Positions 29,301 through 40,849 of a stretch of 64,000 bases of DNA are shown here, in pieces (position 1 is the stretch's first letter; each line of letters opens with the position of its first letter). The notes beneath the pieces were generated by a model that had not been told where the DNA came from, did not search any database, and was given only the letters and a program-made list of their open reading frames with translations. The position numbers and the translations under genes are program-made. The stretch lies in contig NW_002060946.1 in assembly GCF_000150275.1 (NCBI RefSeq), positions 6,677,855 to 6,741,854 of the forward strand, given 5' to 3'. This DNA is from Trichoplax adhaerens. Lineage: Eukaryota; Placozoa; Uniplacotomia; Trichoplacea; Trichoplacidae.

Positions 29301-32300
29301 ATACTGTAGCGTAAATATTTCTATCCATTAAAGCTCAATTGATCAATAGGATACTAAATATCGCACTGTCAGTCATTTATTTATTACAAAATGACTCTTC
29401 GCTATCCATTTTCAATATCATCGACGTTGATAATAATCATAATCGGATATGCCTTACTCTTATTTCAAGTATAGAACTACAGTAAACGCCAATCTACTCT
29501 CAATATTCTTGAAACTAGACGGTAATAATTAATGAATTCTGTCCAGATGATACCTCGCTTACGCAATTAGCCTACAGGCTAGGGGACAAATCCACCGGGG
29601 GATTTTAAATACGCGTTTAATTTATTCTCCTACATACAATAGCTAGTTATTGTAACATTAAACCATGGCCCAATATATGCCAATAACTACAGCAATTATT
29701 TGGTCAATGGAACAAATCTCCTTCTGTATTGTTGAAGTTAGAGTTAACTTAGGAATAATAGTGAATGCAAGAAATACAAACAGATCCAGCAACGTAGCAA
29801 TGTCATGAAAGAATAGTTTTCAATATCATTTTGAAGCTGTCTATGTTCTTCATTTTAATAGTGGACTGTCTCATTTGTCAAGAAGTTGTAGTTTACATAT
29901 GATAGTTGTATCAGGTCTTACTTGCTATTAAAACTACGTGATATATCCAGTTTATTCCTCTGCACATACATTCAGTGTTACCAGTATTGATTTTCTTTTT
30001 TTTTCTTTATTTTGGTCTGTGTAGAAAGATCCATACGTCCTTCGCGTGACCTTTAATTGCAATAAGGTCCCCAAGTATTATGATCTTGTGTCCAAAGACT
30101 TTGTTGACGATAAAAGTGGTATTGCTCAATGCCCAAAGAATAAAACAGAGGTTTGTATTGGATAAATAAAGGTAACCTAAGAACCATAAACGACTAGTGT
30201 ACAAACAGTGTGATTACGTATCAAATTTAAGCGAGTACTCTAGTAAGGCTGGTTAACCAGCCTTACTAGCCTACATCGAACGATATGCAAAAGTATAAAT
30301 TGGCGTAAAGATACCACCATGTCTTTCTACATACAGTAAATCTCATGATAACGTTGAGTTTTAATCGACTACTTAGCTTTCAGTCGTTAACAACATCTGT
30401 AGTGTTGAACGCCTTTATGGAAGTAATTCAAACTTGATGACTTTGGCGTTATCCTTCAACTAAAATCAATTATTTAAACCTTTCCCTTATCTACTGTGCA
30501 GTAATGGATTGTATTGGTCTTAATTGACTTTCAATTTTATTCCTTAGATTCTAGACTATTGTCGCAAGGTTTATAAAGATTATGACATCGTCAATATCGT
30601 TCATGAGAATATGTATCAGCACTTTAATAACTGGTGCGATAATGAACGCAAAATGTGCTATTTCAGCGGTACAAGTAGGGTTTACCGATGTGTCGGTAAG
30701 TATTGATCGCCTTTTATCCATGACATCTGCCTGATAAATGATATTGTAGTACTACTTTTATAATTGTCTACAACATATCGTGTACAGTGAAAGATTAAAA
30801 TTGTACTAAGCCTATCAATTGCTTCAAGATTAATTTCAAAGTACAAAGTAACAATTACTTTGATGTATAACCAAGAAGAGTTTGAACTACAAGCTTCCTT
30901 GTCTTATTTATAGTTGGGCTCTTTTTTGGTCATGCCGTCTCAGTTCCAGAAGATAAGCATTGCAAGTTTGATTTCGTCATGAATCATACAGGTCCTTGTA
31001 AGGATGAAGATATTTGGGTCAAAATCGCTCATGACAAGTGCCGTGCGACAGGAAAGAATAAAGTGATCCACGAATACTCTCCGCTAGAATATCAAACACC
31101 CACTTTAAGTAAATGTAGCGCTGATCAATACCAAGGCATCCAGTTTAGCTGCTGTAACGCGGACAAACCTGTAAGCATGTTGATAATTTACACTACATTT
31201 TTCAAGTCTGCCCTAATAAATAAATAAATGAATCAATAGTACATCAGAAATTTCAGCAACATATATATTTTATTTCCTATTTTTTCAACATCTCTCCAAA
31301 ATAATCCAATAGGACTTAATTAGTGTGACATATCCGTTATGCTAATTCTAGTATCATTTGCAATATCATCTATGAACGATAATGAAATAATTTGGGGCAG
31401 TACATATATCATATAATAGTGTTGTTTTTATTACAGAAATCAAATCATTCCCATCACATCAATTTCTTCCCCAACGGTATATGTGATTCCAAAACTTTTA
31501 GTCACGTTAGAACTTCACTATTGAAACGAAGAAATGAAAAACTACAGCATACACTAATGCACTTAAAAAAGAAGGAGAAAGCATCGCTATCGCTTCGAAA
31601 CACTACAGCAAAAAGTTTTCTATCTGAGACCCAAAAGCTTTTGTTGATTTTACATCGGCAACACTACGTATGCGCCTACAAGGTAATTAGTAATAAGAAG
31701 AGCAAAATTTTGGAAGCCTTGACCAAGATTCTCAACCAAAGTAACATCAATAAAGCCAAATTGATGAGAGCAGTTGAAAAAGTTATGCGAGTTTTCGGCC
31801 ACGAACACCACTTTTTGATCAGGCAATTTTCCCATTTCAAGCATTTATCACCAAAGGAAGCACCGATACGACGCGCTCAAGATTTAAGGCGTTTACAGAT
31901 TATACATCAAGCATTGGCAGATGTTACCAATATTCTACAGCAGTTCCCGGATCTCCAAAGTATGGTTCGTAACTTCAAGAAGACTCTTATTATACCAGCA
32001 TTAATGTTTCCCCCAACTCACCATAATACTGATGGAAGTATACCAAACATGAAACCAGGAAATAATCAAAATCATAAAGTCCCTGATCATGTTGGAAATA
32101 CAAATGGTATAGGAAACGCTGATCGCGAACCTGTTCCTGATACCGATAAAATTAGCGATAAAAAAGGCATTTCAACAACTGCTATCGTAATCATTGCTGG
32201 TGGCTGTGCTATTATCCTGGTTGCCACCGTCATTATCGCTGCAGTAATCATGAAATCAAACAAGGAACCGGAGAATCCTATGAAGGTTCCACTTACCAAC

Positions 32301-32372
32301 GATTTTGATCCTAAAGACGAAGTAAAGATCAAATGTAACTCTAAATATCAATTTTATGACCCTAATATATAA
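26384..32372 (+). CDS. amyloid precursor protein (APP) family type I membrane protein
   Basis: Predicted 507 residues in five phase-consistent exons. 26384-26440 encodes a signal peptide (MRVVILLFALFMACDGLIK). 30025-30150 and 30548-30695 give the E1 growth-factor-like subdomain (ILDYCRKVYKDYDIVNIV, then NWCDNERKMC). 30914-31170 gives the E1 copper-binding-type subdomain: VGLFFGHAVSVPEDKHCKF, six cysteines at family spacing, ending GIQFSCCNADKP. 31437-32372 carries the helical E2 domain (LADVTNILQQFPDLQSMV), a short acidic/polar juxtamembrane stretch, one transmembrane helix near residues 443-468 (IVIIAGGCAIILVATVIIAA) and a 39-residue tail. There is no Kunitz insert. APP-family proteins are adhesion and signalling receptors cut by secretases. 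The copper-ligand histidines and the NPxY endocytic motif are missing. Intron 1 is 3.6 kb. The gene diverges from CUL4 and converges on TOMM70. Family membership rests mainly on E1 and is strong; function in this animal is unknown. Confidence 0.9.
26441..30024. other. 3.6-kb first intron of the APP-like gene
   Basis: The largest intron in the window, bounded by aag/gtaaga and gtctgtgtag/AAA. It contains poly-T and poly-A tracts (26680-26700, 26905, 26960) and several minus-strand open stretches between about 27700 and 29030 that could be exons of a nested antisense gene, though I recognise no family. No tandem array is seen. Confidence 0.6.
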
Positions 32373-33472
32373 ATGTCGGAGTAAATGCTGTCTAGCAGTA
32401 ATATCATAGCTGGCTAATTCTGGTAGTATCATTATTCATTTTATTACTATATTCGTATATTAATTGGTTAGCATAAAGCAGATATTTTACTGATCTAAAT
32501 GTACACATCAAGCATTTCTATTATTACAGCAATTTTAATAGGTATGCTGTAACTATCACACTTGAATTCAAACTATCTTGGATTAAAGTATTGTTAGATT
32601 AAAATGCTATGGTCTATTGTCCATCCATGCCACACAGTATATCGAGAAATCGTCAATGGTATCACTACACTAGCACGGACAATGACTATCAATTATGGTA
32701 TTTATTTCTTATTACTGTACTATAATTAATCATCGGTAATGCGCACATCTATGCGAGCACTGTATCGTATAAAACGCAAACATTATAGTAGCAGTTCATA
32801 TTATTACTTGTATATTATAACTGAAAGTATAACATGTAGTCTAGAGTTACTAGACAGCTTTAGGATACGTTCCGACTATAATAGCGATCGTGAAATTGGC
32901 ATCAAGTACATATAAACTGTAGTGATCCAAGGGAGCTAATTTCCAAGCTATTTTATGAGTACTAAATTACCATATACACTACACAGTAAAGGCAACAGTT
33001 GTTGAAAATACTGCAGTTTTAGAGTATTACTTTTTAACTCCCTGTATCTTGTACTGAATGTATATGCCTAAATAGAGTGCACAACTGCAGATGTAATCAA
33101 ATAAAGACCTCGTAGCTGTTAGAGTAAAAGCAAAGAGTGAAATATTCATTGTGTCGTTGTAATAGCTTTTTATTCCTGTAGTGCTTGCTATGGATGACAA
33201 CAGGGTAAACAGATCGAGAGCGAAAAATTATCCGCCGTGACTCTGAAGATGAATTGTTATCGTACGATGTTAATATGACCGCAAATTACAGCTTATTATG
33301 TAACAATACAAAATTAGTATTAATCGGATTTCTATTCTCTGTTGATAAGTACATAAGAAAGACCCTGATTTGCCGCTTTCTTCATACAAAACTTTTTAAA
33401 GTCACAGCAAGGCGAAGCAACCCACCATACAGTATAATAAGTCAGTGCAATTAGAATTTGCATACTAATTCA
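32373..33472. other. convergent gap between the APP-like gene and TOMM70
   Basis: 1.1 kb of AT-rich sequence with no recognised gene, array or RNA. It presumably holds both 3' UTRs. Confidence 0.55.
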
Positions 33473-36400
33473 TTAAAACGGCATCATCGGGGATACTCCT
33501 AAGTTTTTGCCTACTTTAATTTGAGTTTGAGCAGCAATCAAGAGTGATAAAGTATGTGATAGATCACTTTCTGCACGAGCAAGGTTTAATGCTTTCTCGA
33601 ACAGCTCTATACCTCTATCGATGTTACCCCTGTAAATAGACATCAAAAATTCAAGTTCAATTCAATAATCATGATTGAGAAGAATCAGAGATTGGCATGA
33701 TCATCAGCAAAAGTACGCGTCAATGTAACATTACCTTTGGACTTCCACAGTAGCTAAGGTTTCATAGGCAAAATCGCATTTGTTGTCAAGTTCTATTGCC
33801 TTCTCAATTAATTTTATGCCGGCTTCAATATCCTGCTTAAGCTGAACTTGCAATACGCTACAAGTGAATAGTACTTAAATTACTACGATGACAGAACCTA
33901 TGCAGTTCTACAAGTTACAAACTCCAACACAATAGTAAAGCTACCAATAACTACTTACCCTTTATGAACATAATAGCTCGGGAAATTTGGACGTATAGAT
34001 ATTGCTTTATCAAACAGTTCATCTGCTTTTTGCAGCTGTTGCTGATCCTGTAAAATCTGTCAAGAATATTCCATTTTAACTATAGCAATGCATGAGGTCA
34101 CTCCCAAGTCTGATCGTAACTAAATATTCATAGTCACATAATAAATAGTGTAAGAATAATTTTATAACTGCTATACATTTATCAAAAGTTACTCACTTGG
34201 GCATATAAACTAACTGCATCAGCAGAATTGGGATATTTTTCTAGAGCATCTTCGAATGTTTTTATTGATTTCTCAACAAGCGAAGGTGATTGTTGCGTTA
34301 CAGCCGACTTATATCTCGCATAACCAAGGTGAACATATGCTTGAGAGAAATTTTCATTCAATTCATAGCTTTTCTGAAAATCTAACATAGCGTCTGATAG
34401 TCGCTCAAGAAGAAAGTAAGCCTATATTTAAGAACAGCAATATAGTCAAAACGTAGGTAAAGAAAATCTCTTCAAATCAACAATAATATTCGCATCTCCA
34501 ATTAATACTGACTTGTCCTCTGTGATAGTAGATATCGCAGTTTTCTGGGTCTAGCTCTAATGCCGAGGAAAAGTCTGCAATGGCCTCATTAGTTTTTTCT
34601 TGTTGCAATTTATAACTCGCTCTTTTTATTAACGCATTAACCTTGACCTAACATTAGTTTAAAGAGTATTACTATTAGGAAAAATTTGTTAAGATATAAC
34701 ATTATCGACTCAGGATAATTTAAATTATTCTATACATCGTACCCTAGGACTACCATCGTCAAATTCCAGTACTTTGTCAAAATCTTCCAAGGCGCTATCA
34801 CTATCAGTCATTAATAACCTTAACGTTCCACGCAATGCATAAGCTTCAGCCCGGTACGGAGAAAAATCTTTATCGATTTCTTTTGTGCAGTAGTCAATGA
34901 TGTTTTCATAATTGCATTGAGATAGGTTGTATCGTGCAATTAAGAAATAATCATCCTCTTCAAAAGCTGTCGTAAAATTAAAAAGAATTATATCATTACT
35001 GATTTCATTATTTATTTATCTTAATCGTTGCTAACAAGAGATTGACCATCCAATATCATACCAGAAGTATCTACAGTTGGAGCATCAGATATACTTGCTA
35101 ACTGTAATCCATCTGAAACAATTTAACAGTTGCGTAGTGATTATCAAATAACGTCATAATACTCTATTGTTAGCTAGCGTGTACGATACGGTTGCAAATA
35201 TTCCTAAGTCGAGGTATACATAGAAAATAACGCAAATAGACTTTTTCTTACCATTTGCAAAAGATTCCAGATACGTTTGAATGAATGCTGTGGATGGAAG
35301 AAAGTATTGACGCTCCTAAAGATGACAGTTGAAATTATTATACTTACAAGTCAAGAGTTATCCACAAAACTTGTTATAGACAGACGATGATTTAAGAGTA
35401 GAATCGTAAAGCACCAAAGTAAAGACGTACTCACCGCAAATCTTTGCTTGGCTTCAATTTTACCGACAATCTTGAGGACCCTATCAGCTGACATGATTGT
35501 CGCTGCATTTTGAAAACTTTCTAATATGCATTGAGCAGTCAAATCTAATCGTATCCAGAAAATTGACGCGTGATTATACGAGATCGTATCATCAATTCCA
35601 TTAGCGTAATACATCATACAGCAAAATTATACGAAAGTGCAGTAACAGCTATAAGCCATACATAAACTAGAGCACAATTAAATAATAAGAAAACTGGCAG
35701 TATTCATAAACGTTGATAAAGAGGTATACTAGAACCTTCTAAACATTTTCTGTACTCCTTTAGTTCCTCATAAGCTCTGCTTCTACGATTTATGGCTTTA
35801 ACATAGTGCTTATTTAGTTCTAAAGCTAAAAGTAAAATAGTAAAATGAAGTTCATAATTATTCATGGGTCATTTTAATCTACGATACCATATTGACGAAT
35901 TCAATCTACAATTATTTATTGTTATTCATAAAATTGATTACAACTAAAGCTGTTGGAAAGACAGCATAATCGTGTTTCTATTAAAGCAACTAAGTAAACA
36001 AACAAAAGTAATATCTTGTAATGAACAATAAGATCACATAGGGTAACTTCTCAATCACATACATTTTTAAATTAATCCTATTTCGAAAATTATTTCTTTT
36101 TAATATGATTACAGTAATGTTAATTGTCTTTTAGATTACTTTTTTTACTACCGATGCAATTAATAGGAAAGGGTTACTGTTACTGTAGTAGATTACATTT
36201 ATTCCACCATTGTAATTTATTGAATAAAAAAGTCGATTGGATTATGATAATGGTAGATAATTACCGCTGTTGCAATCTTCGACGACCTTATCAAATTCTT
36301 TCTACAATAAACATATCAAAAGCAGAAATTTGCAGAGGTTAATAATAAATCCAAGGTAAACGATAGCACGTGTATTATTTAATAACTAAAAGAGGTTTCC

Positions 36401-38370
36401 TTGACCACTACATCATTTGTAGTATCCATTAATTATTACAGCCATTACTAAAGAGCAATGAAGGGATTTGTATTTTGTCTAACTGCACTCAAATCAGTGA
36501 TCTGACAGTACTACTACTATACAGTATAGAATCTATTATCGTAGCCATTACAGGAAAGGAATGAAGAAATTGCGTTTTAGCTAACTGTATTAAATCAGTA
36601 GTTTCCTAGTATGGCCATTACAGAAAGAGCGTCATGAAAAAACTCTACTGTAGCCTAGCTGTACTGAATCAGTAGCTCGATGGCATTACAATATCGTCCA
36701 TAATATCTATCAATCATTGTAGTCCTTACAGAAATATTATGAAGAAAAGGATTTTTTATGTAGCATTACTGTACACAATGAACAGCAATCTGTCATAGTG
36801 TATTGCAGTTATTACCAATTGCTCGTAGGCTGCCGCACGATTTTGATATAACACCGATCTGATATCAGATTCAGAAGAAGGACAAAGCTCAATGGCTTCC
36901 GTATAACATCGAATGGCTTGCTCATATTTGCCGCCTTTGAAAAATTTGTTGCCTTTGCCTTTGACAGCAGATGCTCTTTCTTTAGCTGACTGTACATAAT
37001 AAAAAAAGAAACGATACATCAATTTTAAAGACGAAGCAGTAAACTTTAACATACTCATGAATTCATTTGTAAATAGTTCATCTTAATATAACTGGATGAC
37101 TTTGATGCCATTTAATAATGTAATTATCATTATCATGACGACAACAGTAATAATAGTCAGAATAAGCCGTGAACTGATCAATTTAAAACAATTAACTCTT
37201 GAACTCCTTCAGCCATTCAATCCTTGCCATGGTTGTATAGTGTACAATCATTGCAAATTAGCATTAACAGCATAGGATTGATGTGAAACATCGTGCATTA
37301 TCCCTTTCACCAGTGAAAAGACTTTTTCGTTATTCTTTAATGAAGGGAAATAGCCAAGGAAATGAATCCTACCATTTACTGCGTCCATCCCACTTACATT
37401 ATTGGTGAGTCGAACTACTGCTAGTTGATTAATCGTTCATCAGGTACTGTCACTAGTCCTAAACTGAGTGCAATCTACGAAAAATTGGAGGTCAACTCGA
37501 ATAATGCGATTAAGATATTGGCCTCCATCTACGTGTATCGAGGGATATTGACTGGTTTGATATGACATCATTCAATATGATGGTAGGGCACTTTTCGATG
37601 TATCAGCACCAAGGTGGATTTTACCCATTCAAAATGCTACAGATAATGGACTATGTATCAAGATGAAAATAAAAGAGTAGAATAAGATGATGCTGAGTAA
37701 TATGATTCCAATATCGACCTCCATCGACGTGTATGTATGGTTATGGTAGGAATATTGAATGATTGATATGATATCAATCAATCAATCCGATCCTCGTTGT
37801 CCACGATATTCATACCCATGATCATCGTCTCATCAGCAGCACCAAGTAATGTGACTTTTGACCCATTGACAATACAACAGATCATTTGCCATGAATCAAG
37901 TTGACAATAAAACATCAGAATAAGATGATAGTGAATTGTATGATTGCAATATGGACCTCCATGGAAGCATAGCTATGACGATGGAAAAGACATTGATTGA
38001 TAGAACATCAAGCAAGACGGTCGGTCGTCCATGACGTTAATAGGTCCATCTCAGCAACAAGTAATGTGATTTTTACTCATTGAAAATACAACAAATTATC
38101 AGGCATCAAATTGAGCGTAAAAGAGGAAAAATAAGATGATATTACCATATTTGCATCATCTGTTTGATCGGATTTTTCATCGCTAACAACTGGTTGAACA
38201 TCCGCTTGTTGAGGCTGTCTCGCTGCAATGCTGCTTTGACCACGCCGATAGTAGTAATAAGCTGCACCAACACCAACACCCACACCTAATAGCAACGCTA
38301 CTTGCCATTTGGATAAATTGGCAAGACTACCACCTTTATCATCGCCAAGACTCTCCTGATTCGATGCCAT
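33473..38370 (-). CDS. TOMM70: mitochondrial import receptor subunit TOM70
   Basis: Outer-membrane import receptor that docks Hsp70/Hsp90-bound preproteins through TPR repeats. Exon 1 (38146-38370) encodes MASNQESLGDD, a single N-terminal anchor (WQVALLLGVGVGVGAA), a YYYYRRGQ boundary and a polar linker. Exon 2 (36816-36989) is the Hsp-binding TPR start (GNKFFKGGKYEQAIRCYTEA, YQNRAAAYEQL). The short exon 36265-36301 gives EFDKVVEDCNS, and about 35735-35822 gives LELNKHYVKAINRRSRAYEE. About 35433-35540 gives CILESFQNAATIMSADRVLK. Further TPR exons lie at 34750-34985, 34500-34650, 34182-34420 (YELNENFSQAYVHLGYARY), 33960-34060 and 33735-33865. The last exon, 33473-33630, ends LSLLIAAQTQIKVGKNLGV. 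Segment order matches human TOM70 throughout. The exon order and anchor are certain; several internal boundaries are approximate. Confidence 0.95.
37490..38050. repeat. degenerate ~200-250-bp repeat in TOMM70 intron 1, three copies
   Basis: Three diverged copies share the core ttgg/atcgacctccatcgacgt (near 37517, 37717 and 37957), followed by gatattgaNtgNtttgatatg and a snoRNA-like but unconvincing downstream part. They lie entirely inside the 1.16-kb first intron of TOMM70. Confidence 0.7.
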
Positions 38371-38511
38371 CAATTCTATCAACCTGCAACAGCAAGAAGG
38401 ATTGAAGAAAACCAATCAACAAGTATACTGCAATTTTCCAACAAGCAAAGCGACAAGCGGCGGCGCTTCTGCAGCCCACAGAGTTTTGCCTTCCACTAGG
38501 AAAAAATGAAG

Positions 38512-39400
38512 CTTTTGTACCCACTGCAGGATCCGGTTGACCGGCAGAGAGGGTCAGTCACTTGGCAGTCGTCCGTTGAAAGGGCATCACGTCATGTCCG
38601 GTTGAAGTGGCCGACGTTACACCCGTTCTGATCTCCTGTTCTGGACAGTCTACAGTCTACAGTCTACAGTACACTGAGTGTACAGAGTACAGTAGTGGTG
38701 AAATCACCCTACGCTCAATGACACGCTCGTTGCTTTTGTACCCACTGCAGGATCCGGTTGACCGGCAGAGAGGGTCAGTCAGTTGGCAGTCGTCCGTTGA
38801 AAGTGCATCACGTCAGGTCGGTTGAAGTGGCCGACGTTACACCCGTTCTGATCTCCTGTTCTGGACAGTCTACAGTCTACAGTCTACAGTACACTGAGTG
38901 TACAGAGTACTGTACAGTAGTGGTGAAATCACCCTGCTGTACTGTACGCTCAATGACACACTCGTTGCTTTTGTACCCACTGCAGGATCCGGTTGACCGG
39001 CAGAGAGGGTCAGTCAGTTGGCAGTCGTCCGTTGAAAGTGCATCACGTCAGGTCGGTTGAAGTGGCCGACGTTACACCCGTTCTGATCTCCTGTTCTGGA
39101 CAGTCTACAGTCTACAGTCTACAGTACACTGAGTGTACAGAGTACAGTAGTGGTGAAATCACCCTACGCTCAATGACACACTCGTTGCTTTTGTACCCAC
39201 TGCAGGACCCGGTTGACCGGCAGAGAGGGTCAGTCAGTTGGCAGTCGTCCCGTTGAAAGTGCATCACGTCAGGTCGGTTGAAGTGGCCGACGCTACACCC
39301 GTTCTGATCTCCTGTTCTGGACAGTCTACAGTACTGTACACTGAGTGTACAGGGTAGAGTACTGTAGTGGTGAAATCATTCTACGCTCAATGACACACAC
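38512..39400. repeat. 220-235-bp tandem array upstream of TOMM70, four units
   Basis: The ccactgcaggatccggttga anchor recurs at 38521, 38742, 38977 and (as gaccc) 39197, giving spacings of 221, 235 and 220 bp. The length difference is the gain or loss of tactgtac blocks next to tacagtctacagtctacagt. The array starts about 140 bp upstream of the TOMM70 start codon and is less AT-rich than its surroundings. Open frames in it are repeat artefacts. Confidence 0.94.
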
Positions 39401-40579
39401 TCGATAGTCCACGCTTGTGTGCCGTGGGTGGGGTTAGTGTCTGTCGGTCTTTGGAGTCTTCTTTATAGTAGGAGTACGCATGCATGGCCTAGCTACTGTT
39501 GTCATAAACTGGCACGTAGCAAAGACTACGAGCTAGGAATCAAATCATTTTTCACGCCATCTTGCAAATGCTTCCAATGGCTGTAGACTAGAGGTACAGT
39601 AGACTCGGTACTGCAAGAATCACTAGAAAGTGGGAATGCCCTGAGAAAACTCTTCAACCACACTGGAGTACTGTTGACGCATCTGTAGGCGTGACCCTAG
39701 TCGCACGTTGACCCTTTTGGACGATCGCAATGATGGAAAAGCGTTCTCAGTCGTCGCGTGGAGTGTCGTTCCTCCGATGGTGTCAACCCTTATCGCTAGC
39801 TCATGTATTGAGCACACCACAGTACTGTCCCCTAGATTGACGGTACGGTACCGTACCGTACCGTGGGTCATTTCACTCGACTCATTGCATCAGCTCTTCT
39901 CGATCATCTAGTTCCATTTGACACTATGGCGACCAATTTGATTAGGATAAATAAATAAATGGAGATTAGAATTCAATTCAAATTACATTGATCAGACAGG
40001 ACATGAAAGACTCTTTTCGACTGTCAGGATTAGTTAAAAGATTAGGATTACTCACTCTGAGCGATAATCAATCAATCAATGCTGAATAATAACCATATTC
40101 AACCTCGACGAATCACTACTACAGGCCAGCATAGGCTCTAGGACGAGGAAGAAAGCAGAAATGGGCAAATGAATGCAAAAACAATGGCTGTCCGAAAGGG
40201 CAGTCAAGCTATTTTTCTATACATGGAGGCCCATTATGACTATTATGCTAAATTGTACAGTACAATTTGCATTCGACCCAAACATTGAGGGAAATGACTG
40301 AGTCTAATGTACAACATTGGACATGGATGTTGGCAATACCATCTTGCCTCCATTTTAAGGTGGGTTGAAAAAAAATCGGCCAATGATCAGCCTCTTGTCA
40401 AACTTGAAGCTTTTAAGAACGGTGTGCTAGGCGTAAAATAGTATGCATTGAAAGAGCCATCGAAAGTGGTTGATGTTCATAAGAGTGCTTCAGGCAATCA
40501 ACATCAAATATGGCGACATGCAATACTGTACCAGAAAATGAGGAGAATCATCCTTTCATTCATTCTATCGCAGCTTAAA
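39401..40579. other. intergenic, no gene recognised
   Basis: Contains a (GTACC)n-type tract near 39840-39863 (ggtaccgtaccgtaccg). The 82-codon minus frame at 39623-39871 overlaps that tract and resembles nothing I know. Confidence 0.5.
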
Positions 40580-40812
40580 GGAACAGTAGATGGCATTCGT
40601 AAATTGACCATTGTCTTTATCGGGAAATATCACATCGAATGCCCTTTGAATGGCTTCAATGAACAGCAGATAGCATTCGTTAATTGAGGATTGTCTTTAT
40701 TGGGGAATATCACATCGAATGCCCTTTAAATGCCTTCAATGAGCAGTAGATGGCATTCGTAAATTAATGATTGTCTTTATGGGGAATTATCACATCGAAT
40801 GCCCCTTGAATG
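40580..40812. repeat. 80-bp tandem repeat, three copies
   Basis: Tggcattcgt-type anchors sit at 40591, 40671 and 40751, each followed by ttgtctttat and then atcacatcgaatgccctttg. Spacing is exactly 80 bp. Confidence 0.9.
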
Positions 40813-40849
40813 GCAGCTCTATTATACAGCTTACAGTATTTCTATACTA

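Noticed and set aside
31650-32332. Minus-strand frames opposite the E2 and transmembrane exon of the APP-like gene
   Set aside because: Antisense shadows of a well-supported coding exon.
36124-36342. 72-codon plus-strand frame within a TOMM70 intron
   Set aside because: Overlaps, on the opposite strand, the TOMM70 micro-sized exon 36265-36301, which fits the protein in phase. No independent evidence for the plus-strand frame.
38607-39256. Repeated plus-strand frames containing TPVLISCSGQSTVYSLQYTE-like peptide
   Set aside because: Falls entirely inside the 220-235-bp tandem array; the frame shifts between units because the array spacing varies.
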